Of a DNA stretch of 38,886 bases, positions 1 through 7,446 are shown piece after piece. A program made the position numbers and the translations under genes. The first letter of the stretch is position 1. Each line of letters opens with the position of its first letter. The notes beneath the pieces were generated by a model, which did no database searches, was not told where the DNA came from, and saw only the letters and a program-made list of their open reading frames with translations. Origin of the DNA: an uncultured bacterium (GTDB lineage: Bacteria; Cloacimonadota; Cloacimonadia; Cloacimonadales; Cloacimonadaceae); contig CALLHY010000070.1 in assembly GCA_938009275.1 (NCBI GenBank), forward strand, positions 1-38,886, in the 5' to 3' direction.

Positions 1-1456
1 ATAATATGGAGTTGTTGATGATCTTAGAGTTTGCCATTTTAAGCTTGTTGCCGCTAAAGTTGAAAAGCGCAACAGGGCTGTCTATCTCACCACCTGTTAC
101 ATCGCAATTATCAATGGTCAATCTGTTAACATCCATGTCTACTACTAAAGCACGTATCCCAGAACTACTGACTGAGCTGATGTCTTTAAGAATGACATTA
201 TCTAGTATTACATTAGAGTAATATTCAGAGTTTGAACCTAAGATGATACCACCATTTGTAGTACTGGTAACATTATGTATTTCAATATCAGATAATACTG
301 CTTTAACAGCCATTGTAAACTTCATCGGATAGTTTGTGATTGAGTAATTACTTTGATGTATACTAATTCCTGATACAATAGAATTCATTATAAACGGCCC
401 TTTTATCGTGGTTGAATATTGGGTGTTTGATAAATTGGTAATCCCTACTCCTGCTCCCTGTAGCGAAACATGCGATTTAAGCCCAATAGGATAGAATTGT
501 TCATCATCCGATGAGTAATCTCCAGGAGCAAGATAGATAGTTTTGGGATTGAGACTGTCTGACTCAATAATCTGAAATGCTTTATATATGCTTTTTAGTG
601 CTGTTGTGGGGCTTAATCCATCATTCAGATTACTCCCTTCAGGAGAGACATAAATATCTGCATTTATCTCCGACATATACCCCCTGATAATGCTAACATA
701 TAATAAGTTACCAGCATAAAAAGGGATACTTTTTGAGTAGTTTATGTAGTAACTATCATAGTATCCTACTGTGCCCGTATCCAAGTATATTTCCAGATCA
801 AGCCTAGTTTCCATGGCAAGAATGTCTTGACCATGGCCTGCAATGTTATTATATACACTAGACCTGTTCTCCTGATTAAAATACACTCTGCCCATACTTC
901 CTATATATATCCCCCCACCGAGGGATGCAAAATTGTTTTTAATAACAGTGCTCTTCAGATCTATGATTGTATATTTTAAGAATAAACCACCGCCATCATT
1001 GCTTATGTTGTTTTGTATTATGCAAGCTTCAATCATAAAACTGGATGCATCCCTAATAAAGATTCCACCACCACGTTTGTAAGATTCGCCTAGGGATATT
1101 AAATCTACCTCTCCACTCCCATTTTGTATAGTGAATCCATAAATACCACAGTTGGTCGTGGGGCTGGTTGATTTGACCACAGAGCCATTGCGATTGCCGT
1201 CTATAATAGTGCTGTCTCGGTAGGCGGGATTGCCGCTGGTATATTCCAGGCTGTAGATAAAGATGTTCTTGCCGTTATAGTCTATGTTTTCCACGTATGT
1301 GCCGGGATACACCTTTATGCTGTCTGTGTGGGCAGAGGCATTAATAGCTGCCTGTATCTGTGTAAAATGTCCGCTGCCGTCCTGCTTCACCACCCAGGTG
1401 GTGGCACACAGGCCAAAGGCAAGCATCAGGCATGTAAGTACGGCTATTGCTTTCAT
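1..1456 (-). CDS. Secreted right-handed beta-helix (DUF1565/pectate-lyase-like) protein, partial
   Basis: The frame is open from an ATG at 1456 to the left edge without a stop (about 485 codons), so the C-terminus lies outside the window. The first 18 or so residues (MKAIAVLTCLMLAFGLCA) are a signal peptide. Next comes the usual opening of secreted beta-helix proteins (VVKQDGSGHFTQIQAAIN, then IKVYPGTYVENI), followed by turns rich in N, G, I and S. At about residue 260 a second block, DIYVSPEGSNLNDGLSP, is a DUF1565 signature, so two helix modules may be joined. A GGGAAG ribosome site lies 6 bases before the ATG. The first 300 bases look more GC-rich than the rest. The family includes surface-bound polysaccharide-binding or -cleaving proteins; the substrate cannot be read here. 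The missing end may carry a sorting tail. Confidence 0.8.
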   Translation of the reverse strand, partial: MKAIAVLTCLMLAFGLCATTWVVKQDGSGHFTQIQAAINASAHTDSIKVYPGTYVENIDYNGKNIFIYSLEYTSGNPAYRDSTIIDGNRNGSVVKSTSPTTNCGIYGFTIQNGSGEVDLISLGESYKRGGGIFIRDASSFMIEACIIQNNISNDGGGLFLKYTIIDLKSTVIKNNFASLGGGIYIGSMGRVYFNQENRSSVYNNIAGHGQDILAMETRLDLEIYLDTGTVGYYDSYYINYSKSIPFYAGNLLYVSIIRGYMSEINADIYVSPEGSNLNDGLSPTTALKSIYKAFQIIESDSLNPKTIYLAPGDYSSDDEQFYPIGLKSHVSLQGAGVGITNLSNTQYSTTIKGPFIMNSIVSGISIHQSNYSITNYPMKFTMAVKAVLSDIEIHNVTSTTNGGIILGSNSEYYSNVILDNVILKDISSVSSSGIRALVVDMDVNRLTIDNCDVTGGEIDSPVALFNFSGNKLKMANSKIINNSIL

Positions 1457-1473
1457 ATTCTTCCCGTCATTCT

Positions 1474-1508
1474 TGTGTGAGAGGAGTATGTTTTACCCCT
1501 CTCACACA
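1474..1508 (-). other. Intergenic hairpin between sorting-tail remnant and beta-helix gene
   Basis: Perfect 11-bp inverted repeat (TGTGTGAGAGG at 1474-1484 and its complement at 1498-1508) around a 13-base loop. It sits just after the stop of the tail remnant and before the beta-helix start. No T-run follows on the minus strand, so it is more likely a processing or weak termination structure than a classic terminator. Confidence 0.5.
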
Positions 1509-1519
1509 TAGCTTGTTTA

Positions 1520-1765
1520 TTACTTCATTAGCAGCAGCTTGCGGCTAAGCTGCTTTCCCTGGTAACTTAGCATGGCAAAATACAATCCGCTGGCAACTCT
1601 GCTACCGCCATCATCTTTGGCATCCCACAGACAGGTATGCGTTCCGGCACTGTAGTTTCCGCTCTTCAAGCTGCGCACCTTTTGCCCCTTAACGTTGTAG
1701 ATATCCAGGCTTATGTCTGCATTAGCGGGCAGAGTGAAGCGCAGAGTGGTATCCGCGTTGCTTAG
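1520..1765 (-). pseudogene. Orphan FlgD-like/Por-type C-terminal sorting tail (gene remnant)
   Basis: On the minus strand about 81 codons read LSNADTTLRFTLPANADISL, then DIYNVKGQKVRSL, GTHTCLWDAKDDGG, VASGLYFAML and finally SRKLLLMK followed by a stop at 1520-1522. This is the complete FlgD-Ig-like C-terminal domain that closes secreted proteins in this kind of genome; compare the end of the 17600-19357 product (PNGLYFVRM, RKAVLLK). Immediately upstream the frame hits TAG, and no start codon or signal peptide is attached. The passenger domain has therefore been lost by deletion or recombination, leaving only the tail. It was probably once the end of a larger surface protein. Confidence 0.7.
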
Positions 1766-1769
1766 CTAT

Positions 1770-2460
1770 AAAGTAGAAGTTACAGATATGCATAGCTAAA
1801 CACCACAGATAGAGACACATGATAACTACTATCTAATAGTTTCACTTTCTTGTCCCCTGTTTATACAATCAAGATTCATGCTTCTTACCACCACGTTTAC
1901 TGGCAAATTGATAGTTTTCATACTAACAATGCGCCATACATATTGTCAATGCTTTTCTTTTATTTCTTCACATCCCCCAGTTTTTCAAATGGGGAAGAAT
2001 CAATTGGTTTGCATTGTGCCAGTTGCTTTGTATGGCTGGATGTTACGGGTTGAGAGGTAGAGGGAGTTGGAAAGTGCTGGAGTGCTGGAGTCGATGTCAC
2101 CATATAACAAAGCGCATTGCCCATAAATGGAGCAATTGCTGCCGCCAGATGGAGCACCGGATTTATCCGGTAATAGAGCAATAAGCATCTGCTATTGGGA
2201 TATTATTATAGCTTGATCGTCAGATATATCTGGCTGTTCCAGCCGAATAAATTCGGCGTTCCAGATTATTCAATGATCTTTTACATACCCCTCTTTCTCG
2301 AATTATGCAGCGTTATGGACGATCGCAACCCTGAATGGATGCTTTTATGCCGAAAGCGAAAACATATAGGCACACCGTATCAACATGCCTGATATTTACT
2401 TAAGCAGCAATAGCCCAATCTCTGGAGCTGTCGGCTTGTTAATAAGGTATTAGATAAAAC
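1770..2460. other. Gene-free stretch with short palindromes
   Basis: About 690 bases with no convincing gene on either strand. It holds a short minisatellite-like run (agtgctgg units near 2070-2085), a palindrome with arms ACCGGAT/ATCCGGT near 2156-2171, and another with arms CCGAAT/ATTCGG near 2242-2255. The run resembles the gtgctgg arrays at 34.1 and 38.8 kb. Short ORFs here lack ribosome sites and family features. Confidence 0.5.
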
Positions 2461-4035
2461 TCAGCCTTTCCGAACCACTCTGAGTCCAACCACATTTGTG
2501 GTGATGACAGGAAGCAGGTTAAAGCGTCTGGCAATGGTGCAGTTACTGGCGTCCTGCAGGCAGCTTCCGCCTCTAATGGCACGGGATAGACCGGTGATGG
2601 CACCTGTCGGGGCAATCTGGTCGGTGGTGGGAAGCGGGGCGAAGATATCCCAGCAGTATTCCCAAACGTTGCCGCTCATGTCGTAGATACCCAGTTCATT
2701 GGGCTGTTTCAGCCCTACCATTGCTGTTTCTTCGTTTGAGTTGTTGGTGTACCATGCCACGTCATCTATGTTGTTAGAACCACTATAGAGGTAGTTCTGG
2801 GTAAAGTTTCCGCCTCTTGCTGCGAACATCCATTCCATTTCGGTGGGTAGGCGATAGCCATTGGCATTCCAGTTGCAGGCAATGCTAAGGTGACTATTCG
2901 GGTCGGTATCCCATCCAGCAGGCCAGGCAGAGGGATCGGTGCCAAAGCCAATATATGAGTAGCAGGGATTATAGCCCTCGCTCATACTTCGTCTGTTGCA
3001 GTATTCTATGGCATTATACCAGGAAATGTTTTCGGCGGGTAAATCGGGGACTGGTGGTGCATCCTCCACATCGGGATAGAAGAAGGGAGCGGTTCCCATT
3101 ATCATTACCCAATCGAACTGGTTAACTTCATATTTGCCAATATAGAAAGGGGATAACGACACATTCGAAAAGCCGTTGTGGAAAGTTCCGCCATTTACAT
3201 AAACCATCTGATCGGGAACATTGATTCCATACGCCGTTATCACTGTGTTACTGGGGTTCCAGCCGTTTCTGAAAGCTCTTGCCTTTATTATGGTATTGGC
3301 AGCAACATTAATGGGATGCGTGAAGAGGATTGATGCCTCAGTCGGCTCTGTGCCATCCAAAGTGTAATAGATACTTGCATTATCGGTAAGGGTGGATATG
3401 TTTACCACCTGAGCTATGGAGTATGAACCGCCTGCAGGGTCAAAAACAGGGTCAATTGCCTGCATGTTGTACACTTCGGTTGTTACAGGGCTGGGGCTGA
3501 TGCCTGGTGCATAGGCAATGGCTTTTATGCTTAAGACTCTGGTAACAGCTATGGGACTGGTATATAAGGTGGATTCTTCATTGGGCTCGCTGCCATCAAT
3601 AGTATAGTGTATTTGGGCATTGGGAGTGGCGCAGGTTATGCTAACCACCTGGTCGGCGGTATAGGTTCCGCCAGCCGGACTCAGTTCCGGTGCGGCAGCA
3701 GCAGTAAACTGGTAGATGGCAGAGATGGTGGAGCTGGCAATCCAGCCGGATTTGAAGGCCTTAGCCTTAAGGGTGGTGTTTGTGGCAATATGCAGCACCT
3801 CGGTATATAGAGTGGAGCTGCTTATTGGCTCGGAATTGTCCAGGGTATAGCGGATAACAGCTCCGGGGGTGGTGCAGGAGATCAGCACATCCACAGCATT
3901 ATCGAAGGTGCCTCCACCAGTAGAAAAGGTGGGATTTGCCACTTTGTCATCGTCAAGACCGGTGGATTTGCTACCGCAGGAAGTTAGGATTAGCCCTAAC
4001 ATCATTATCAACATGAGCTTGAAAACTGATTTCAT
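2461..4035 (-). CDS. Lipoprotein with three chitobiase-like repeats and an FGE-sulfatase-fold domain
   Basis: 524 residues. The N-terminus is a lipoprotein signal (hydrophobic stretch, then LTSC with the lipidated Cys at 20). Residues about 33-112, 114-191 and 193-271 are three copies of a chitobiase/hexosaminidase C-terminal-type repeat, each with a YTLDxSEP or YTIDGSEP core. Residues about 275-524 are an FGE-sulfatase (SUMF1-like) domain: YVNGGTFHNG, YRLPTEMEWMFAARGG, MSGNVWEYCWD, AIRGGSC and VGLRVVRKG. Two Cys lie near the region where true FGE has its catalytic pair, but the spacing differs, so I do not infer sulfatase activation; the fold is often only a ligand-binding scaffold. AAGGAGG lies 5 bases before the ATG. 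The barrel-protein gene is 64 bases upstream on the same strand, so cotranscription is likely. Probably an outer-membrane-anchored binding protein. Confidence 0.88.
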   Translation of the reverse strand: MKSVFKLMLIMMLGLILTSCGSKSTGLDDDKVANPTFSTGGGTFDNAVDVLISCTTPGAVIRYTLDNSEPISSSTLYTEVLHIATNTTLKAKAFKSGWIASSTISAIYQFTAAAAPELSPAGGTYTADQVVSITCATPNAQIHYTIDGSEPNEESTLYTSPIAVTRVLSIKAIAYAPGISPSPVTTEVYNMQAIDPVFDPAGGSYSIAQVVNISTLTDNASIYYTLDGTEPTEASILFTHPINVAANTIIKARAFRNGWNPSNTVITAYGINVPDQMVYVNGGTFHNGFSNVSLSPFYIGKYEVNQFDWVMIMGTAPFFYPDVEDAPPVPDLPAENISWYNAIEYCNRRSMSEGYNPCYSYIGFGTDPSAWPAGWDTDPNSHLSIACNWNANGYRLPTEMEWMFAARGGNFTQNYLYSGSNNIDDVAWYTNNSNEETAMVGLKQPNELGIYDMSGNVWEYCWDIFAPLPTTDQIAPTGAITGLSRAIRGGSCLQDASNCTIARRFNLLPVITTNVVGLRVVRKG

Positions 4036-4099
4036 CTTTCCTCCTTACTGCCGGAGCTATTGGTTAAATGCTTATATATATGGTTTGGAAACATCGTCA

Positions 4100-4963
4100 T
4101 TAGAGCTTTACGCCTAAAGAGAACAACAATGAATATAGCCTGAACTCGGTTCTGGTAGGGGCATCACCAAGAGAGTATAAACCGGTGTTGGCTCTAAAAT
4201 CCAGAAAGAATTCATCTTTGCCGATACCTAAGTTAAAGATGTTCTTCAGGTTAAAGCCTGCTCCTACTACAAAGTCTATCTTGTGGGGGAGCAGCTTGTC
4301 ACTTGCGCTTTCGGTTTTGCTACTGGAATACACTTTGGTGGGATCGGCATCGGTGTAACTATTGGCAACAAAATCGGCAATATTGGCATCGAGGGCGTTA
4401 ATACCTTTTTGACGGCTCGATTTGTTGCTTAATAGCACAGAAAATGAGGGGCCAAAATAAATATATGCACCGTCGTAGTGCTCAGAGGTGGCGGAAGCGA
4501 TGGATTCCTGCTTTAGTTTGATTAGCAATGGAATGGTGATGTAGTCCACAGTTTGATCTATCTGCCCTTCCAGGGTATCGGCAAAGGTGGTAGACAGCAG
4601 CAGGTTATCGGTGCTTAGTGCACTGCCGGAAAAGACATAGGAATAATTATAGCGGTGCCATTGCAGTTCAGAAAGCAGCCATACAGAATCTACCTTTTTT
4701 GCCACTTGAGTTTCCAGATAGGGTCCAAAGCTTTGCGAGAAGCCAGAGGAGGCCTTTCGAGAATCAAGAGCCAGGTAACCAAAATGGGACGTTCCGCTAA
4801 CGTTATCGATGGTATTCAGATTGTAGTGAATGCTATATCGGGAATCGTCGCCGAAAGCTGATGATACTCCTGCTCCATATTTCAGTCCCCAAGTGAAATC
4901 CAATGCATGTATGCCAACGATTGCAATAATGAACATGGATAGCAAAACTGCTTTTTTAAACAT
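4100..4963 (-). CDS. Outer-membrane beta-barrel protein (porin-like/PorT-like)
   Basis: 287 residues from the ATG at 4963. An in-frame ATG nine codons earlier (4990) exists, but AAGGAG is 7 bases before 4963 and the signal peptide (MFKKAVLLSMFIIAIVGIHA) begins there, so 4963 is the better start. The mature part shows alternating aromatic/hydrophobic strands (FTWGLKYGAGVSSAFG, YIYFGPSFSVLL, IDFVVGAGFNLK, FFLDFRANTGLYSLG) and ends LYSLLFSLGVKL, an aromatic-rich final strand typical of outer-membrane barrels. No catalytic motif is visible. It lies just upstream of the chitobiase/FGE lipoprotein gene, so the two may act together at the cell surface. The exact family is uncertain. Confidence 0.75.
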   Translation of the reverse strand: MFKKAVLLSMFIIAIVGIHALDFTWGLKYGAGVSSAFGDDSRYSIHYNLNTIDNVSGTSHFGYLALDSRKASSGFSQSFGPYLETQVAKKVDSVWLLSELQWHRYNYSYVFSGSALSTDNLLLSTTFADTLEGQIDQTVDYITIPLLIKLKQESIASATSEHYDGAYIYFGPSFSVLLSNKSSRQKGINALDANIADFVANSYTDADPTKVYSSSKTESASDKLLPHKIDFVVGAGFNLKNIFNLGIGKDEFFLDFRANTGLYSLGDAPTRTEFRLYSLLFSLGVKL

Positions 4964-5348
4964 GACAACTCCTTTTGCTACATCTACCATTTACGCTAAA
5001 TGATTGTTTTCATCGTTCTGCCATTACATATTTCCTGTCAAGCAGTTTTTTGCTTTGTGAGCTATATTACGGGCTTAACCGGGTTGTGGGGTTAGCCGCG
5101 AGTGCTGGTCTTTGTTAGTTTTCTGCACCACATAGTCTTCTATAACTACAATCCTGATCACTTCACGCGATACCTGATCAGGTAAGGAGAAGGGGGCTTT
5201 TTCTCGTGATATTACTGGTTTTTTGTTTTACCCCGGCTTCTCTATGATTATTATCAAACGCTTTAAAGAATGCTGTAGGCTAAAGGATTCTATACCATCA
5301 GGCATCTCTATGTATCTACCTGCAAAACAACCAGCAAAATCTACCGGG
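4964..5348. other. Intergenic stretch with a 14-bp perfect palindrome
   Basis: No gene is supported. TACCTGATCAGGTA at 5171-5184 is a perfect 14-bp palindrome, with a partial copy (CCTGATCA) at 5153-5160. It lies about 210 bases upstream of the barrel-protein start and could be an operator. No convincing terminator was seen for the 5349-6194 gene. Confidence 0.4.
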
Positions 5349-6194
5349 TTAGTAATAGCTAATACTGCGTGTTCTGCTTTCTAACAGATTACCATTCTGA
5401 TACTTGTCCCATTTTGTCCAATTACCCTTTTTGTCATACTCATATCTAATAAACATTGGTGCATCATACTTGGATGCTTCTGGTATGGTTGTTCTTGATG
5501 TCATGTTACCGTGCTCATCGTATGCTGATTTCCAGGTTGTACTGCTACGGTCTTTACGGAAATATGTATGCTCAATTTCCAAACCATGGGAGTCATATTT
5601 TCTGATTACAGTTGGGTTCAGAGAATCGGGCATGGTGTATTCCCGCATTTCCAACAGCTTATCTTTATTGTCATAGTCCGTTACCTTAAACTGCCAGATA
5701 GCCATATCCTCGCCGTAACTGTTCTCGCGGATTAGCTTGCAGGATTTGCTGTAAATATATTCGGTGGCGTCCAGTAAGCTGCCGTCAGTGAGCTTGATTT
5801 TACTCCAGGTTATTTGCCCCGCCGGGTTGTAAGTATACTCCTCATAATCTGAACCTATGGTATCTTTGATAAGCTTCTTTTCTAATAACCCACGATCATT
5901 GTATGTATAGGTGCATCGGTAAATCTCTTCGCCTTCATCATTATTCTCAAGCCTCAGGATAAGCCTGCCTTTGCTGTCATAAGTGTAAACTCCGCTACCA
6001 TCGGGATATTCCGGATTACCCAATATGGTAGTCTCTATAAAACCCTGGGAGTTGAAGCTCATCGCTCCCTCAATACTTACCACACTCCTCACTTTTCCCC
6101 GCAGCTCATAAACTTGCCAATCGGTCTTAGTTTCCGCGGCCAATAGCATAGATATCATAAGCACAAATCCTATCAGGATTACACTTCTGTTCAT
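5349..6194 (-). CDS. Exported YD/RHS-repeat-like protein
   Basis: 281 residues with a signal peptide (MNRSVILIGFVLMISMLLAA). From about residue 70 on, the protein is a series of degenerate YD-like units: YTYDSKGRLI, YTYNDRGLLEKK, YTYNPAGQITWSK, KYDSHGLEIEH, YDEHGNMTSR and YEYDKKGNWTKWD. These resemble RHS/YD repeats but are too few for a full toxin shell; similar short repeat proteins are common exported proteins of unknown function. GAGAGGTGA lies about 7 bases before the ATG. A run of nine G lies in the upstream gap (6306-6314), which could affect expression if its length varies. No toxin domain is present at the C-terminus. Confidence 0.75.
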   Translation of the reverse strand: MNRSVILIGFVLMISMLLAAETKTDWQVYELRGKVRSVVSIEGAMSFNSQGFIETTILGNPEYPDGSGVYTYDSKGRLILRLENNDEGEEIYRCTYTYNDRGLLEKKLIKDTIGSDYEEYTYNPAGQITWSKIKLTDGSLLDATEYIYSKSCKLIRENSYGEDMAIWQFKVTDYDNKDKLLEMREYTMPDSLNPTVIRKYDSHGLEIEHTYFRKDRSSTTWKSAYDEHGNMTSRTTIPEASKYDAPMFIRYEYDKKGNWTKWDKYQNGNLLESRTRSISYY

Positions 6195-6305
6195 GTTGTC
6201 ACCTCTCTTTCCTAGTATTCGTCAAGAATGCTTGAATGCTGTTGGACGTCAATGTGAATTATTAATGAGTATGATACTATGCGCAGCGAAGTTCCTTCTT
6301 AAAGA

Positions 6306-6314
6306 GGGGGGGGG
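6306..6314. repeat. Homopolymer tract of nine G
   Basis: Nine consecutive G on the plus strand in the 151-base gap between the TfoX-N gene and the exported YD-repeat gene, about 112 bases upstream of the latter's start. Such tracts slip readily, so it is a possible phase-variation site. Confidence 0.6.
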
Positions 6315-6345
6315 TATATTGCCTGCTAGCTTCTTTTGGTTGTTT

Positions 6346-6675
6346 TTACGTCTTCTTAGCTTTCTTTTTGGGAATGCTTAGTTCAGGTGCCGTAATACGA
6401 ATCAATTCGGTTAGCCACATTTCATCTTCCCAGTCCGATTCCGAGATTAAGAACCAGTTTTTGGCACCGGGGTATGGGGGAGCTTCTTCCGCATCACCAA
6501 GGTATTCCTTACCCGGAAGGGTGGGCTTTACAAATAGTTGGTCATCAGCTACCAAGGCCACCATCTTTTCATCGCAATAAATGCCATATTCTCCAAACAT
6601 CTTTTTGGCGCGTATCACTCCTGCATTCGAGATGCGGGAGAGAATATAATCCACGGTTTCTTGCTTAGATGCCAT
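6346..6675 (-). CDS. TfoX/Sxy N-terminal-domain family protein
   Basis: 109 residues. The whole protein matches the TfoX_N fold: VDYILSRISNAGVIRAKKMF, GEYGIYCDEKMVALVADDQL, FVKPTLPGKEYLG, PPYPGAKNWFLIS and a lysine-rich C-terminal tail. In gamma-proteobacteria TfoX/Sxy is a competence co-activator. Stand-alone N-terminal-domain proteins like this are widespread and their role is unknown, so a competence function should not be assumed. It is the last gene of the minus-strand run, 18 bases after the metallopeptidase gene. Confidence 0.85.
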   Translation of the reverse strand: MASKQETVDYILSRISNAGVIRAKKMFGEYGIYCDEKMVALVADDQLFVKPTLPGKEYLGDAEEAPPYPGAKNWFLISESDWEDEMWLTELIRITAPELSIPKKKAKKT

Positions 6676-6693
6676 GTTATACCACTTGTTATG

Positions 6694-7395
6694 TTAGTAA
6701 TTTATTATATGCGTGCGTAGCGTAGCTTTACGGGTTTTCCAGTCGGGCAGGAAGCTTTCTACAACAGACTTGAATATATGGTTGTGTGAGGGCTCAATCA
6801 GGTGGGCTAATTCATGGACAACCACGTACTCCAGCAAGCAGTCAGCTAGCTTTGCAAGCTCCAGATTAAAGCGAATACTGCGCTTTTTAGTATTACAACT
6901 GCCCCATCTGCTTTTCATCTTCATTATAGACCATGTTCTTAGCTCTACAGCCATAATTCTTTGCCAGTATTTTATTAATGGCTCTATCCGTAAGGCAAGA
7001 TTTATGCGGTACCATGCATCAAACAAAGCTGTTCTTTGCCTCAGACTCATATCGGTAACCAAAAGCAACACTATTTGCTCATGCTCTATTACTATCCTGT
7101 TACAGCTTTGGTTTTCGAGTACTCTAAGTGTGTAGCTTTTGCCCGCCAGCATAATCTGTTCTGCATCCAGATAACTTACCTGGGTTATGCACGGAGGAAC
7201 GGATGAGGATTGCTTGTCCAGCCAGCTTTGTCTGCTTTGTAAGAAAGCCAGGATTGTGGCATGATCAATACCAATAGGAGCAGATAATGAGATACTGTGG
7301 GTGCGTCTGTTAAAGCTTAGCCTCAGATGCTTTATCTGCTTGAAGCTTACATGAATGCTGTGTTTACCTATTGTGATGCAACTGCGTGAGTTCAC
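6694..7395 (-). CDS. YgjP-like zinc metallopeptidase (DUF45/M48-related)
   Basis: About 233 residues. The zinc site is visible: VVVHELAHLIEPSH, with HELAH at 194-198 and a third His at 204. It is preceded by the family's conserved MKSRWGSCN at about 160-168. The N-terminal half (KHLRLSFNRRTHSISLSAP) is the typical beta domain. Length is normal for the family. No signal peptide, so cytoplasmic. The substrate is unknown. The start is provisional: GTG at 7395 is used, but no strong ribosome site precedes it and the frame stays open a little further upstream. It lies 51 bases after the pseudokinase/FGE gene on the same strand. Confidence 0.85.
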   Translation of the reverse strand: MNSRSCITIGKHSIHVSFKQIKHLRLSFNRRTHSISLSAPIGIDHATILAFLQSRQSWLDKQSSSVPPCITQVSYLDAEQIMLAGKSYTLRVLENQSCNRIVIEHEQIVLLLVTDMSLRQRTALFDAWYRINLALRIEPLIKYWQRIMAVELRTWSIMKMKSRWGSCNTKKRSIRFNLELAKLADCLLEYVVVHELAHLIEPSHNHIFKSVVESFLPDWKTRKATLRTHIINY

Positions 7396-7446
7396 TGGAC
7401 GATAACTCGGAGGGGAAGGGTAATGCTTATGATGTTAGGCTTGGCA

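Noticed and set aside
2195..2392. 65-codon plus-strand frame
   Set aside because: It starts inside palindromic intergenic sequence, has no ribosome site, and its protein matches nothing I recognise.
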